This document shows positions 9,638 through 19,400 of a stretch of DNA of 64,000 nt, piece by piece (the first letter of the stretch is position 1; every line of letters starts with the position of its first letter). The translations under genes and the position numbers were made by a program. This stretch comes from Pseudoalteromonas sp. BSi20652 (GTDB lineage: Bacteria > Pseudomonadota > Gammaproteobacteria > Enterobacterales > Alteromonadaceae), in contig NZ_BADT01000170.1 of assembly GCF_000239855.1 (NCBI RefSeq), positions 62,001 to 126,000 of the forward strand, written 5' to 3'. The notes beneath the pieces are model-generated. The model saw only the letters and a program-made list of their open reading frames with translations, was not told the origin of the DNA and did not search any database.

Positions 9638-10288
9638 GTGAGCAACTTGCGCCGTTGAGCGTTGCAAGTAAGCGGCGCTCAGTAAAATTGTGGTCTCATT
9701 AACTTTTTGCCCTTTTAGTACGCTGGCAAGCTGCTGTTTTGCGTTAGGGTTTTGTTTTTGCTCTATTTCCATTAATGCTAACAAAGCTGAAAATTCATGC
9801 TTTACCGGTGTGCTCGATTTATTTGCATAGGCAATGTAGCAGGCAACTGGTGTTAACCCTTCTGAGTTGAGCTGCGCGAGTGCTTTAACTAAGTCATCAT
9901 TTGATTCAAACAGCATTAAAGAGCGTACATAGTTAAATGGCAGCTTGGTAGCACCGGCATGCTTAAACACATTGTGCAGTACGTTATTTCCTTGAGTATC
10001 TTGTACTAAAAAGCCTTTATTTACTTTCAGCGCTGGGGTAAAAAAGCTCAATGCGTCAATATTAGTGAGTTGATTAATAAATGGAGATGGTGCTGTGTTA
10101 GTACTTAATATACGCGTTGCTATGTTTTGCATAAAGTCATACTTAACACTCAACCGTTGGGCGCTGTCATATAAATGGTTAAGCTGCAAAGTTTGCTGAG
10201 CAGGGCTTAATTGCTTAAAGTCGTTATCGAGCTCATTTAACTGCTGCTTTGAAATACGCACATTAAGTAGTTGTATGCTTAAATCCAT
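9620..10288 (-). CDS. hypothetical protein, mostly helical
   Basis: I start this at the ATG at 10288 (MDLSIQLLN), which has GGA about 8 bases upstream; a TTG four codons earlier is possible but has no ribosome site. The product has 222 residues, no signal peptide and no membrane segment, and looks all-helical, with repeated short helices resembling ankyrin or HEAT-like packing (for example GNNVLHNVFKHAGA and GLTPVACYIAYANK). No function can be assigned. It sits downstream of the DUF885 gene but is separated from it by that gene's terminator only in the opposite sense: transcription of this gene starts at about 10300. The 3' end overlaps the convergent neighbour by 18 bases. Confidence 0.65.
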   Translation of the reverse strand: MDLSIQLLNVRISKQQLNELDNDFKQLSPAQQTLQLNHLYDSAQRLSVKYDFMQNIATRILSTNTAPSPFINQLTNIDALSFFTPALKVNKGFLVQDTQGNNVLHNVFKHAGATKLPFNYVRSLMLFESNDDLVKALAQLNSEGLTPVACYIAYANKSSTPVKHEFSALLALMEIEQKQNPNAKQQLASVLKGQKVNETTILLSAAYLQRSTAQVAHLIKAL

Positions 10289-10324
10289 TATTATTTCCAA
10301 AAATCTTTTTTGATACTATAAAAC

Positions 10325-10350
10325 AAAAAAGGTCGCAAATGCGACCTTTC
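10325..10350 (-). terminator. rho-independent terminator after the DUF885 gene
   Basis: Inverted repeat AAAGGTCGCA / TGCGACCTTT with a short loop, followed on the minus strand by a run of T. It lies 29 bases after the stop of the DUF885 gene. Confidence 0.85.
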
Positions 10351-10378
10351 ATATTTAAAGCAATTGTTTAAATTAGTT

Positions 10379-12214
10379 TTAAGCTTTTTTGCTTGCGACC
10401 CATTCATTAACAAAGTTTTCTAGTACATTAAGTGGTACAGGACCATTTTTAAGTACTACGTCGTGGAACTGGCGAATATCAAACTTATCACCCAGTTGCT
10501 TTTTAGCTTCTTCACGAAGTTCTAAAATCTTAAGCATACCCACTTTATAAGCCGTTGCTTGTGAAGGCATTACAATGTGACGCTCAACCATTTTAACACC
10601 GTCAGAGGTTGCATTAGGCGTGTTATTTACGTAGTAATCAATACCTTCTTGGCGAGTCCACTTCATCGCGTGAATACCCGTATCAACCACTAGACGACAT
10701 GCGCGCCATAGCTCCATTGAAAGGCGACCAAAATCTGAGTAAGGGTCTGAGTACATGCCCATTTCTTTAGGAATGAATTCTGAGTATAAACCCCAGCCTT
10801 CAATATACGCTGTGTAGCCACCAAATTTACGGAACTTAGGAACGCCTTCTAGTTCTTGCGAAATAGCGATTTGCATGTGGTGTCCAGGAATACCTTCATG
10901 GTATGCCAGTGCTTCCATTTGATACGTTGGCATTGCTTCCATATCGTAAAGGTTAGCGTAGTAAATGCCCGGACGTGAACCATCAGGAGCTGGCTGTTGG
11001 TAAAATGCTTTACCTGCCGCTTTTTCACGAAATGCTTCAACAGCTTTTACTTTTAAATCTGCTTTTGGCTTAACAATGAATAGCTCATCTAAACGCGTTT
11101 TCATTGTATCAATAAGCCCTGTTGCTTCATCTAGGTAGCGCTGCTTACCTTGTGCATCATTAGGGTAGTAAAATTGTTTGTCAGTTTTCATAAACTGCAT
11201 AAACGCTTTTAAGTCGCCTTTAAAGCCTACTTTGTCTTTAATTTCACGCATTTCATCATGAATACGTGTCACTTCAGATAGACCAATTGCATGTATTTCT
11301 TTAGCTGTTAAATCTGTTGTAGTTGTACGTTTAAGTGCATTGTTATAAAACGCTTCGCCATCAGGTAGTTTCCATGCACCATCACGATCATCAGCGCGTT
11401 TTTCAAGCTGTGCTAGGTAATTAATTAGCTTAGAGTAAGATGGTTTAACAGCCGATTTTAATGCATCTGATGCATCGCTGATTAACGAATCTTTTTCGTC
11501 TTGGCTAATTTCAAGCGCGGTCACTTTACGTTTAAAGTCGACAAGCAATGTAGAGTCATCGCCTTTTTCAAATGGTGCACCGTGAATAATGTTTTTACTT
11601 GAATCAATAACATGTGGGAACACAAATTTAGGAGCAATAATCCCTTTTTCTGCACGCATGTCTAAATCAGTAATAAGCTGGTCAATAACCGTCGTAACAC
11701 CATTTAAACGTGAAATGTAGTCTTTAGCTTCTTTTACATTATTGATTGAGTGCTGATTAATTAAAAACGCCGGGATCATCGAATGCGTACCAAACATTTG
11801 GTTTACAGGATAGTTATGGTAGCGCCATTTAAAGTCAGCAATTGAGCTTTCAAGATCTTGTTTTTTTAAGTCGTAACTAACTTTTGTTGCGTCATCTAAT
11901 AAATCACGATTAATTGTTGTTAGTGCAACTAGGTCAGCTTTTGTTTGCGCTAAATCTTTAAGCTTTCTTTCTTCGCTGCCATCGTCCCACTTATCGTAAT
12001 CTTGCTTAATACCCATGTATGTTTGATATACAGGACTGCTCATTACATCGCGGTTAAATGTATCTTCAAAAAATGCATTGGCTTTGTCTATTTCACTTTG
12101 TTGTGATTGAACTGCTTGTGCAATCGGAGCTGAAGTCGCTTGTTGTGTTGCTTGCTGACAACCAGCAAGTAGTGCAACGCTTACTGCGGCCGCAATAAAA
12201 GTAAGTTTACGCAT
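10379..12214 (-). CDS. DUF885 family lipoprotein, putative zinc metallohydrolase
   Basis: I start this at the ATG at 12214, not at the longer open frame, because the protein then begins with a classical lipoprotein signal (MRKLTFIAAAVSVALLAGCQQ; lipobox LAGC) and AGGGA lies just upstream. The mature product is about 590 residues. The DUF885 core includes a YHEGIPGHHMQ motif near the C-terminal third, resembling a gluzincin-type HExxH-like metal site, with a downstream EGWGLYSE glutamate motif. Family members are envelope peptidase-like proteins with little experimental work. It follows hemW on the same strand with a 68-base gap, so it may be read from its own promoter or through from hemW. 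Confidence 0.88.
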   Translation of the reverse strand: MRKLTFIAAAVSVALLAGCQQATQQATSAPIAQAVQSQQSEIDKANAFFEDTFNRDVMSSPVYQTYMGIKQDYDKWDDGSEERKLKDLAQTKADLVALTTINRDLLDDATKVSYDLKKQDLESSIADFKWRYHNYPVNQMFGTHSMIPAFLINQHSINNVKEAKDYISRLNGVTTVIDQLITDLDMRAEKGIIAPKFVFPHVIDSSKNIIHGAPFEKGDDSTLLVDFKRKVTALEISQDEKDSLISDASDALKSAVKPSYSKLINYLAQLEKRADDRDGAWKLPDGEAFYNNALKRTTTTDLTAKEIHAIGLSEVTRIHDEMREIKDKVGFKGDLKAFMQFMKTDKQFYYPNDAQGKQRYLDEATGLIDTMKTRLDELFIVKPKADLKVKAVEAFREKAAGKAFYQQPAPDGSRPGIYYANLYDMEAMPTYQMEALAYHEGIPGHHMQIAISQELEGVPKFRKFGGYTAYIEGWGLYSEFIPKEMGMYSDPYSDFGRLSMELWRACRLVVDTGIHAMKWTRQEGIDYYVNNTPNATSDGVKMVERHIVMPSQATAYKVGMLKILELREEAKKQLGDKFDIRQFHDVVLKNGPVPLNVLENFVNEWVASKKA

Positions 12215-12282
12215 TGTTTTCCCTTTTGTTGTTAGAAACCCATTAGGGTGTTTTATATTTATTTTTTGTCTAGCGTTGGGCG

Positions 12283-13419
12283 CTACACAAATAATTCTAG
12301 CAGGTCGTTTAAAAAGCGATGACCTTTTAAGGTTACCTGCCAATGACTGTCTGTTTGAGTCAATAAACCTTTATTAATTGCTTGGTTTAATGCGCTTTGC
12401 TGACTTTGCAGTGGCAGTGTTGTTCGTTTATTAAAATCACTAATTGGGCAAGGCTCAACAAGGCGAAAGCGATTCATAAAAAATTCAAACGCTAAATCGT
12501 CTTGCTCTACATGCCAGCTTTTGTACATATACGGTTTGATTAAATCCATATAGCCGCGTGGGTGTTTAACCTTTTCGGTACGCGTTATAAGCCCTGTATT
12601 TACATCAGTAACCTTACCATGCGCGCCGCAGCCAATACCGAGATAATCGCCAAAACGCCAATAATTCAAGTTATGTTGGCATTGATAGCCTGGTTTTGCA
12701 TAACCCGATATTTCGTATTGCACGTAACCTGCTTGAGCTAGTAACTCAACCCCTTGTTCTTGAATGTCCCACAGTGTTTCGTCTTGTGGCAAGGTAGGAG
12801 GTTTTGAAGCAAACTGAGTATTGGGTTCAATAGTTAGTTGATACCAAGATATATGCGGTGGATCGAGCGCTATTATTTGTTTTAAATCACTCAGTGCATC
12901 GTCAAGTGTTTGCCCAGGTAAGCCATGCATTAAATCAAGGTTAAAGCTATTTAAACCGGCTTCCTTAGCTTGTTGCGCGGCATAGTTTGCCTCGTCGCTG
13001 CCATGAATCCGACCAAGTGCTTTTAACTTGTCGTTTTGCATGCTTTGCACACCGATAGAAATACGGTTAATGCCTGCTTTTACGTAATCTTTAAAGCGAC
13101 CTGTTTCTACTGTACCAGGGTTGGCTTCAAGGGTAATTTCACAATTGTCTTCAAGCCCAATTAGGTTGTCGACTTCATTTAATAATCGGGTATAAGCTGC
13201 ACCAGTTAATAAGCTTGGCGTCCCGCCACCAATAAAAATACTGTGAATTTTACGCCCTTGTACTAAGTGCAAATCCGCTTTTAAGTCATCAATTAAGTGT
13301 TGAACATATTCAGCTTCAGGTATTTCACCTTTTTGTCCGTGGCTATTAAAGTCGCAGTACGGGCATTTTTGCACGCACCAAGGCACGTGCACATATAAGC
13401 TCAGTGGTGGAAGGTTCAC
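12283..13419 (-). CDS. hemW: radical SAM heme chaperone HemW
   Basis: The 378-residue protein has the radical-SAM cysteine triad Cys15-x3-Cys19-x2-Cys22 (CVQKCPYC), the GGGTPSLL segment and the C-terminal HemN-type domain, full length for HemW (formerly YggW). Family knowledge: HemW binds heme and an Fe4S4 cluster and delivers heme to membrane cytochromes; it is not the coproporphyrinogen dehydrogenase HemN, which carries an extra cysteine (CxxxCxxCxC). Here the position after Cys22 is Asp-Phe, which fits HemW. The start overlaps the rdgB stop by 4 bases (ATGA), so rdgB-hemW are translationally coupled, as in E. coli. Confidence 0.95.
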   Translation of the reverse strand: MNLPPLSLYVHVPWCVQKCPYCDFNSHGQKGEIPEAEYVQHLIDDLKADLHLVQGRKIHSIFIGGGTPSLLTGAAYTRLLNEVDNLIGLEDNCEITLEANPGTVETGRFKDYVKAGINRISIGVQSMQNDKLKALGRIHGSDEANYAAQQAKEAGLNSFNLDLMHGLPGQTLDDALSDLKQIIALDPPHISWYQLTIEPNTQFASKPPTLPQDETLWDIQEQGVELLAQAGYVQYEISGYAKPGYQCQHNLNYWRFGDYLGIGCGAHGKVTDVNTGLITRTEKVKHPRGYMDLIKPYMYKSWHVEQDDLAFEFFMNRFRLVEPCPISDFNKRTTLPLQSQQSALNQAINKGLLTQTDSHWQVTLKGHRFLNDLLELFV

Positions 13420-14015
13420 AGGCCGCCTTTTTGCTGTAGTTCTAGCAATAATTTTTGTAGCGCTTGTCCGCGATGACTCACTGCATTTTTTTGCTCTTTT
13501 GTAAGCTCAGCACTCGTACAATTTTTCTCTGCTACAAAAAACACCGGATCGTAACCAAATCCACCGTTGCCATTTTGAGTGAGCGTAATTTCGCCCTCCC
13601 AACTTGCACTACAAATAAGCGGAGTAGGGTCGTCTGCGTGGCGCATTAATACCAGTACACACCAAAAACGTGCACTGCGGATAGGGTTATTACCTAAATC
13701 AACAAGTAACTTATCAATGTTATCTTGATCGCTGGCACCTTGGCCTGCAAAGCGAGCAGAATACACACCGGGTGCACCATTTAAGCCATCAACTTCCAAA
13801 CCTGAGTCATCGGCAATAGCTGCGATGCCGGTAATCTTAGCGGCATGGCGCGCTTTAATGATGGCATTTTCAACAAAGGTAGTGCCGGTTTCGGCAACTT
13901 CACTTACATTAAAATCGCTCTGTGGAACTACATTAATATTTAGAGAGCTTAGCATGTTAGCGAGCTCTTTTACTTTGCCAGGGTTACCTGTAGCAAGTAC
14001 TAAAGTTTTGGTCAT
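13416..14015 (-). CDS. rdgB: XTP/dITP (non-canonical purine NTP) pyrophosphatase
   Basis: The product has 199 residues with the Ham1/RdgB signatures: [12 protein letters not shown] at the N-terminus, [24 protein letters not shown] in the middle (quoted in parts: [17 protein letters not shown]), and [10 protein letters not shown] near residue 150. It removes dITP, dXTP and ITP from nucleotide pools in the cytoplasm, avoiding mutagenic incorporation. It is translationally linked to hemW and lies four bases after the DUF4426 gene. Length and motifs are complete, with no anomalies. Confidence 0.95.
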   Translation of the reverse strand: MTKTLVLATGNPGKVKELANMLSSLNINVVPQSDFNVSEVAETGTTFVENAIIKARHAAKITGIAAIADDSGLEVDGLNGAPGVYSARFAGQGASDQDNIDKLLVDLGNNPIRSARFWCVLVLMRHADDPTPLICSASWEGEITLTQNGNGGFGYDPVFFVAEKNCTSAELTKEQKNAVSHRGQALQKLLLELQQKGGL

Positions 14016-14019
14016 GTTA

Positions 14020-14463
14020 TTAATCTACGTAAAATTTTTGCTGAAACTGTAATTTTTGAAATTGATTACTTTGTTGTATTTCAATCTCAAAGCGTAAAAT
14101 CTCTTCGTTGGTGTAATCAACTTGGGCAAGGTAATAAATTGAATCACCTTCTTTTACTTCTTTAAAAGTAAGCGTTTGTTTATTGCCAAGTAGGTTTTTT
14201 GCTGTGCCTGTAAGCTTTGCCGTTTGTGCTGTTTTATCGGCATCATTTTTTAATATAGAAATATTTACAATGCCTTTGTAGCCACTGCGCTCAAGGTTGT
14301 ACGCTTTTGCTATTTTTGGCTGAATAAAAGTAGAAGGAAAGGCGATGTAATGGACTTGCCAAGGGCCAAGCTCTTTGTATTGTGCGCCTTGCATTTCTTC
14401 GCTTTGCGCGTTAAATGCAAATGCTAAACAAGCAATAAAACAAAACTTAATTAAACGGTTCAT
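14020..14463 (-). CDS. DUF4426 periplasmic protein
   Basis: The 147-residue protein has a cleavable signal peptide ([21 protein letters not shown], cut into about residue 21) and a beta-rich domain matching DUF4426, a family found mainly in Alteromonadales, Vibrio and Pseudomonas and usually located, as here, between yggT and rdgB. Function is unknown. The conserved placement suggests an envelope role, but nothing in the sequence shows a catalytic site. A terminator precedes it, so it probably begins a transcript with rdgB-hemW. Confidence 0.85.
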   Translation of the reverse strand: MNRLIKFCFIACLAFAFNAQSEEMQGAQYKELGPWQVHYIAFPSTFIQPKIAKAYNLERSGYKGIVNISILKNDADKTAQTAKLTGTAKNLLGNKQTLTFKEVKEGDSIYYLAQVDYTNEEILRFEIEIQQSNQFQKLQFQQKFYVD

Positions 14464-14484
14464 GATGTATTCCTCAAAACATAT

Positions 14485-14510
14485 AAAAAAGAGGCCTTTG
14501 GGCCTCTAAT
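14485..14510 (-). terminator. rho-independent terminator after yggT
   Basis: Minus-strand hairpin AGAGGCC-CAAA-GGCCTCT followed by six T. It divides proC-yggT from the DUF4426-rdgB-hemW transcript. Confidence 0.85.
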
Positions 14511-14523
14511 TAAAAAATCCATA

Positions 14524-15057
14524 TTAGACTAAAAAATCCATAAGCAGCATTTGCAAAAACTGAATACCAATAATAAGCACTAAAACTGATAAATCTAAGC
14601 CACCCATTGATGGCAATATTTTACGAATTGGTTTTAGCATTGGTTCAGTAAGCTGGTGGAAAACCGCTTCTATAGGGTTATAGCCTTGGCTAACCCAACT
14701 TAAAATAGCGCGAATAATAAGTACCCAAAATACTAAATTAAGGCCTTCTTTTAGTACCGTTATAAGTGCTTGAATAAGCACAGGCTGTATTGCCCACGCA
14801 TTATATATAACAAGCATTAAAGTACTAATTTTGGCTACAGCCACTATAAATGCCAGCAACAGAGATGCTAGATCAAGTCCGCCAAACCCCGGAATGATTT
14901 TACGCAGTGGTTTTACCGCAAACGAAGTGGCTTTAACCACAAACTGGCTCATTGGATTATAAAAGTCGGCTTTTGCCCACTGCAGCCAAAAGCGCAGTAA
15001 TACCACCATTAAAAACAAATCAAACAGGGTACTGATTAAAAATTGCATGGCATTCAT
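14524..15057 (-). CDS. yggT: YggT family membrane protein
   Basis: The product has 177 residues built of two YggT repeats, each with a pair of membrane helices and the signature MSQFVVKATSFAVKPLRKIIP or PIEAVFHQLTEPMLKPIRKILP (read as two related blocks near residues 35-60 and 125-150), both followed by GGLDL. Known relatives include the plastid/cyanobacterial CCB3/YlmG group and E. coli YggT, linked to osmotic stress and membrane or division functions, but the role is not settled. The location 3' of proC and yggS is the classical arrangement. Confidence 0.9.
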   Translation of the reverse strand: MNAMQFLISTLFDLFLMVVLLRFWLQWAKADFYNPMSQFVVKATSFAVKPLRKIIPGFGGLDLASLLLAFIVAVAKISTLMLVIYNAWAIQPVLIQALITVLKEGLNLVFWVLIIRAILSWVSQGYNPIEAVFHQLTEPMLKPIRKILPSMGGLDLSVLVLIIGIQFLQMLLMDFLV

Positions 15058-15084
15058 AGTGTAACCTTCAATAAAAAAGTGGTT

Positions 15085-15906
15085 TTAAAGTTCTTTTTCC
15101 ATTTGCTCTGCACGCGCAATACACGCATCCATTGCATCGCCAACGGTTTTAGTTAAGCCTTGATCTTTTAAGTGCTCAACAGCTGCGTGAGTCGTACCGC
15201 CTTTAGATGTTACGTTTGAACGTAGTTGCGAAATAGTAATATCAGGCTGGCTAAGTGCCATTTCAGCAGCGCCAAGAGCTGTTTGTTGTACTAAACGACG
15301 AGCGTCTTCATCATTAAAGCCCAGCGCTTTAGCTTTTTCTTCTATGGCTTCCATAAATAAGAAAAAGTAAGCAGGTGATGAGCCAGTTACGGCAATAATA
15401 TCGTTAATTTGTGATTCTTTTTCGACCCATACAACGATGCCCGTGCATTCAAAAACTTGTTGTACAAACTCGTGTTCGCTTTGTGTTTCGCCCGCGCCAT
15501 ATAAACCTGATACACCACGGCCTAATAAAGACGGTGTATTTGGCATACAACGTACCATTTTAACGTCTTGACCTAGCATTTCACGTAAACGTTTTACAGT
15601 TAAGCCAGCAGCAACAGAAATAAACAGTTTATCGCTAAAATCTACGCCCGACTCTTGAAACGATTTACATAAATCGCCCATCATTTGTGGTTTAACAGAC
15701 AAAACAATTACATCAGCATCGCGCAGGGCTTCGTTATTGTCACTGGTGGTTTGCACCTTGAAATCAAAGGCTACCTTTTCAAGCTTTTCTTGGTTGCGGT
15801 TAGTCGCAATAATGTTACTTGCGTTAAAACCGTTTTTTACCATGCCACCAATAATGGCGTAGCTCATATTACCTGTGCCTATAAATGCGATTTTTTTATC
15901 TGACAT
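15085..15906 (-). CDS. proC: pyrroline-5-carboxylate reductase
   Basis: The 273-residue protein is full length for ProC. N-terminal NAD(P)-binding motif FIGTGNMSYAIIGG (residues about 6-19), central VKPQ segment and a C-terminal substrate domain with GSSPAYFF and LRSNVTSKGGTT. It reduces 1-pyrroline-5-carboxylate to L-proline in the last step of proline synthesis. It lies between yggS and yggT with gaps of 17 and 27 bases, consistent with one operon yggS-proC-yggT. Confidence 0.95.
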   Translation of the reverse strand: MSDKKIAFIGTGNMSYAIIGGMVKNGFNASNIIATNRNQEKLEKVAFDFKVQTTSDNNEALRDADVIVLSVKPQMMGDLCKSFQESGVDFSDKLFISVAAGLTVKRLREMLGQDVKMVRCMPNTPSLLGRGVSGLYGAGETQSEHEFVQQVFECTGIVVWVEKESQINDIIAVTGSSPAYFFLFMEAIEEKAKALGFNDEDARRLVQQTALGAAEMALSQPDITISQLRSNVTSKGGTTHAAVEHLKDQGLTKTVGDAMDACIARAEQMEKEL

Positions 15907-15923
15907 AAATCTGTTATCACCTT

Positions 15924-16610
15924 TTAAGTTCGTGTTCCAAAAATGTCTGTGCCGATCCTTACCATGGTTGAGCCTGCACTAATAGCAGCTTCAACATCGT
16001 TACTCATACCCATCGACAAAGTATCTACTTGAGGATATTGGGTCTTTAGTTTATCAAAGCAAGTTTGTAATTGCTCAAAAGATTGAATTTGCGTATCCAG
16101 ATCGTCGCTTTTAGCGGGAATTGCCATTAAACCTCGAAGTGTTAAGTGCTCACATTGGTTAATAAAATCGGCAAGTTCATCTATTTCATCGCGGAGGCAA
16201 CCCGACTTTGCTTCCTCATTACTTATATTTACTTGAATAAGTATATTAAGAGGCTGTTTATCGTCTGGGCGCTGGGAATTTAATCGTTTTGCTATTTTTA
16301 TACGATCAACACTTTGCACCCAATCAAAATTGGCAGCCACTAAAGCGCTTTTATTAGATTGAATAGGCCCAATGAAATGCCAAATGATGTCGCTATATGA
16401 CTGCAGTTGAGCTATTTTATCTACAGCCTCTTGAACATAAGATTCACCAAATTCGCGCTGACCATGCTCATAAGCTGCAATAACATCGTCGCTTGGTTTA
16501 GTTTTAGACACTGCCAGTAGAGTGACATCGTTAGTGTTTCGTTGTGCATTTTTTGCCGCGTTTGCAATTCTAGCGTAGGCGGATGTGAGTCGTTCTGCTA
16601 TTGTAACCAT
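15924..16610 (-). CDS. yggS: PLP homeostasis protein YggS
   Basis: I choose the ATG at 16610 (MVTIAERLTSAYARI), which aligns with the start of E. coli YggS; an in-frame ATG at 16637 would add nine residues and lie two bases from the pilT start. The product has 228 residues, a type-III-fold PLP protein with LLAVSKTKP carrying the PLP lysine (about residue 36) and GMSNDVEAAISAGSTMVRIG near the C-terminus (phosphate-binding segment). YggS/PROSC proteins buffer pyridoxal phosphate and affect amino-acid metabolism. It is first in yggS-proC-yggT and divergent from pilT. Confidence 0.92.
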   Translation of the reverse strand: MVTIAERLTSAYARIANAAKNAQRNTNDVTLLAVSKTKPSDDVIAAYEHGQREFGESYVQEAVDKIAQLQSYSDIIWHFIGPIQSNKSALVAANFDWVQSVDRIKIAKRLNSQRPDDKQPLNILIQVNISNEEAKSGCLRDEIDELADFINQCEHLTLRGLMAIPAKSDDLDTQIQSFEQLQTCFDKLKTQYPQVDTLSMGMSNDVEAAISAGSTMVRIGTDIFGTRT

Positions 16611-16639
16611 ATATTTATCAGTTAGTTGTGGAGTCATAA

Positions 16640-17680
16640 ATGGATATTACCGAATTATTAGCGTTTAGTGTGCAACACAAAGCATCCGATTTACATTTAT
16701 CATCGGGTGTTTCACCTATGATACGCGTAGACGGTGATGTTCGCCGCATTAATATACCAGCCCTTACGGACAAAGACGTAAACAGTCTGGTTTACGATAT
16801 TATGAACGATAATCAACGCAAGGACTACGAACAAAACCTCGAGGTGGATTTTTCGTTTGAAGTACCTAATTTAGCACGTTTTCGTGTGAATGCGTTTAAC
16901 TCTAATCGCGGACCTGCTGCGGTATTTCGTACCATACCAAGTGAAGTGTTAACGCTTGATGATTTAGGTGCGCCAGATATTTTTAAAACAATCTCTGATA
17001 CACCGCGTGGACTCGTGTTAGTGACAGGGCCAACAGGCTCTGGTAAATCAACAACACTTGCCGCTATGGTTGATTACATAAATCAAAATAAACATCACCA
17101 TATTCTAACAATCGAAGATCCAATCGAGTTTGTTCACGATAATAAATTAAGTCTTATTAACCAACGTGAAGTTCATCGTGATACACACAGCTTTTCAAAC
17201 GCGCTACGCAGTGCATTGCGTGAAGATCCTGATGTAATACTGGTAGGTGAACTACGTGATTTAGAAACCATTCGTCTTGCAATGACCGCAGCCGAAACAG
17301 GCCATCTAGTATTTGGCACGCTACATACCACTTCGGCACCAAAAACGATTGACCGTATTATCGATGTATTCCCAGGTGAAGAAAAAGCCATGGTACGTTC
17401 AATGTTATCTGAATCATTACGTGCTGTTATTTCGCAAACATTACTTAAAAAAATTGGTGGTGGGCGAGTTGCAGCACACGAAATTATGATTGCAGTGCCT
17501 GCTATTCGTAATTTGATCCGTGAAGATAAAATTGCACAAATGTATTCATCTATTCAAACAGGTGCCTCGGTAGGTATGCAAACAATGGATCAGTGTTTAA
17601 ATAATTTGGTAAATCGTGGCGTTATTACTAATGCTGCAGCCAAGGAAAAAGCACAAGACAAAACACAATTTGGCGGGTAA
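16640..17680 (+). CDS. pilT: type IV pilus retraction ATPase PilT
   Basis: The 346-residue protein contains the PilT-type N-terminal PAS-like domain and a RecA-like ATPase core. Walker A is GPTGSGKST (residues 130-138), followed by the Asp box (IEDPIEF), Walker B (VILVGELRD) and the His box (GHLVFGTLHT); the AIRNLIRE element near residue 290 is the PilT-specific helix needed for retraction. It powers pilus depolymerisation for twitching and DNA uptake from the inner-membrane face. GGAG lies six bases before the ATG. pilU follows after 9 bases, so the two form one operon. Confidence 0.96.
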   Translation: MDITELLAFSVQHKASDLHLSSGVSPMIRVDGDVRRINIPALTDKDVNSLVYDIMNDNQRKDYEQNLEVDFSFEVPNLARFRVNAFNSNRGPAAVFRTIPSEVLTLDDLGAPDIFKTISDTPRGLVLVTGPTGSGKSTTLAAMVDYINQNKHHHILTIEDPIEFVHDNKLSLINQREVHRDTHSFSNALRSALREDPDVILVGELRDLETIRLAMTAAETGHLVFGTLHTTSAPKTIDRIIDVFPGEEKAMVRSMLSESLRAVISQTLLKKIGGGRVAAHEIMIAVPAIRNLIREDKIAQMYSSIQTGASVGMQTMDQCLNNLVNRGVITNAAAKEKAQDKTQFGG

Positions 17681-17689
17681 GTAATTATT

Positions 17690-18826
17690 ATGGCTTTATC
17701 TTTAAACGACTTTTTATTGATTATGATTGAGAAAAAGGGTTCTGACTTATTTGTATCGAGCCAACTACCAGTAAGCGCTAAAATAAACGGTGAGCTTATT
17801 GCGCTTAGTGATGAAAAGTTAACAGACAAGCAATCGCTTGAAATGGTTGAATCTGCAATGAGCGAAAAGCAAAAAGCAGAATTCCATAAAACAAAAGAAT
17901 GTAACTTTGCGATTGCAACAGACGAAGGGCGCTTTCGTATTTCTGCTTTTTGGCAACGCGATAGAGCGGGAATGGTTATTCGCCGCATTGTGACGCAAAT
18001 ACCTGATGTAACTGAATTAGGCCTGCCTTCTACGCTTACCGATGTAATTATGTCTAAACGTGGTTTAGTATTGTTTGTGGGTGGTACAGGTACGGGTAAA
18101 TCGACCTCACTTGCTGCACTTATCGGTTATAGAAACCGTAACCAGCGCGGTCATATACTGACTATTGAGGATCCGATTGAGTTTGTACACGAGCACCGCA
18201 AAAGTATTATTACACAACGCGAAGTAGGGCTTGATACTGAAAGCTTTGAATCAGCCCTAAAAAGTTCATTACGCCAAGCTCCTGATGTAATTTTGATTGG
18301 TGAAATTCGATCACAAGAAACCATGGAATATGCATTAAGTTTTGCTGAAACAGGTCATTTATGCGTAGCTACCCTGCATGCAAATAATGCGAACCAAGCA
18401 ATAGACCGTATAATGCACCTGGTGCCAAAAGAAAAGCATGACAAACTTAAGTACGATTTAGCGCTTAATTTACGTGCAATCGTGGCACAACAACTTGTAC
18501 CAACTGCAGATGGTGAAAGTCGTGTGGCAGCGATTGAAATACTACTTAATTCACCAATGATTGCAGAGCTTATTAAAAATGGTGATATTGGTGGGATTAA
18601 AGAGGCAATGGCCAAATCGAGAGAAATGGGCATGCAAACATTTGACCAAGCATTGTTTGAGCTTTACAGACAACAACGCATTAATTACGCAGATGCACTG
18701 CATCATGCCGATTCACCAAATGATTTACGCTTAATGATTAAACTGCGCAATAACGAGCAGCAAGGTGCAGGCTTTTTACAAGGCGTTACTATTGATGGCA
18801 TTGACGATAAAAATAGCGATCAATAA
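17690..18826 (+). CDS. pilU: PilT-dependent retraction ATPase PilU
   Basis: The product has 378 residues, a PilT paralogue with Walker A GGTGTGKST (131-139), IEDPIEFVHEHRKS, Walker B VILIGEIRS and a His box GHLCVATLHAN. Compared with PilT it has a longer C-terminal tail. Family knowledge: PilU forms its own hexamer and assists PilT in retraction under load, and depends on PilT. The gene is immediately followed by a strong hairpin, closing the pilTU operon. Confidence 0.95.
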   Translation: MALSLNDFLLIMIEKKGSDLFVSSQLPVSAKINGELIALSDEKLTDKQSLEMVESAMSEKQKAEFHKTKECNFAIATDEGRFRISAFWQRDRAGMVIRRIVTQIPDVTELGLPSTLTDVIMSKRGLVLFVGGTGTGKSTSLAALIGYRNRNQRGHILTIEDPIEFVHEHRKSIITQREVGLDTESFESALKSSLRQAPDVILIGEIRSQETMEYALSFAETGHLCVATLHANNANQAIDRIMHLVPKEKHDKLKYDLALNLRAIVAQQLVPTADGESRVAAIEILLNSPMIAELIKNGDIGGIKEAMAKSREMGMQTFDQALFELYRQQRINYADALHHADSPNDLRLMIKLRNNEQQGAGFLQGVTIDGIDDKNSDQ

Positions 18827-18857
18827 ACCTATGCGTTTTGATATTAATACTTAATAC

Positions 18858-18885
18858 AAAAAAAGCGCCAATTGGCGCTTTTTAT
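18858..18885. terminator. bidirectional terminator between pilU and yqgF
   Basis: Perfect palindrome AAAAAGCGCC-AATT-GGCGCTTTTT; the T-runs on both strands fit termination of pilU from the left and yqgF from the right. Confidence 0.9.
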
Positions 18886-18912
18886 TCATCACGGGTTGTT
18901 TATAGAGCAGGC

Positions 18913-19362
18913 TTACTCACCGTAACTCGATTCAAAAAAACTTTCTAAAATAATAACTGCAGACATATTATCTACGTTACCTTTGCCTAAGTTTTTGTAG
19001 CCGCCACTTTCAAAAAGTCGCGCTTTTGCATCGGCTGTTGTTAAACGCTCGTCTTGTGTTTGCACAGGAATACCATAATGATTATGCAATCTGTTGGCAA
19101 ACTTTTTTGCTTTAAAGGTAACCTCTTGTGACGTTCCATCCATATTTAGTGGTAAGCCAACAACCATTAAGTCAGGCTGCCATTCGGTTACTTGTACAGC
19201 AATATGGTCCCAGTTAGGAATGCCATCTTGTGCTTTTACAGCCTTAAGGCTAGAGGCGCTGCCTGTTAGCTCTTGCCCAATAGCAATACCAATGCTTTTG
19301 GTACCAAAGTCAAAGCCCATTACAGTGCGTTCGCCTTGCGGCTTAAGCGATTTTTTTGTCAT
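18913..19362 (-). CDS. yqgF: Holliday-junction resolvase-like protein YqgF/RuvX
   Basis: The 149-residue protein has an RNase H-like fold: the first strand [13 protein letters not shown] with the catalytic Asp, the [12 protein letters not shown] segment, QDERLTT and a final [12 protein letters not shown] with the last acidic residue. RuvX/YqgF is implicated in processing of 16S pre-rRNA 5' ends and has been proposed as a junction resolvase. It directly follows yqgE on the same strand (38-base gap), the conserved gshB-yqgE-yqgF order. Confidence 0.93.
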   Translation of the reverse strand: MTKKSLKPQGERTVMGFDFGTKSIGIAIGQELTGSASSLKAVKAQDGIPNWDHIAVQVTEWQPDLMVVGLPLNMDGTSQEVTFKAKKFANRLHNHYGIPVQTQDERLTTADAKARLFESGGYKNLGKGNVDNMSAVIILESFFESSYGE

Positions 19363-19400
19363 GTGTATCTTGTTTAAGTTTGCTAAGGGTTAAGTTACTA

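Noticed and set aside
12215-12343. N-terminal extension of the DUF885 protein
   Set aside because: It overlaps hemW, has no ribosome site, and would bury the lipoprotein signal peptide at residue 44.
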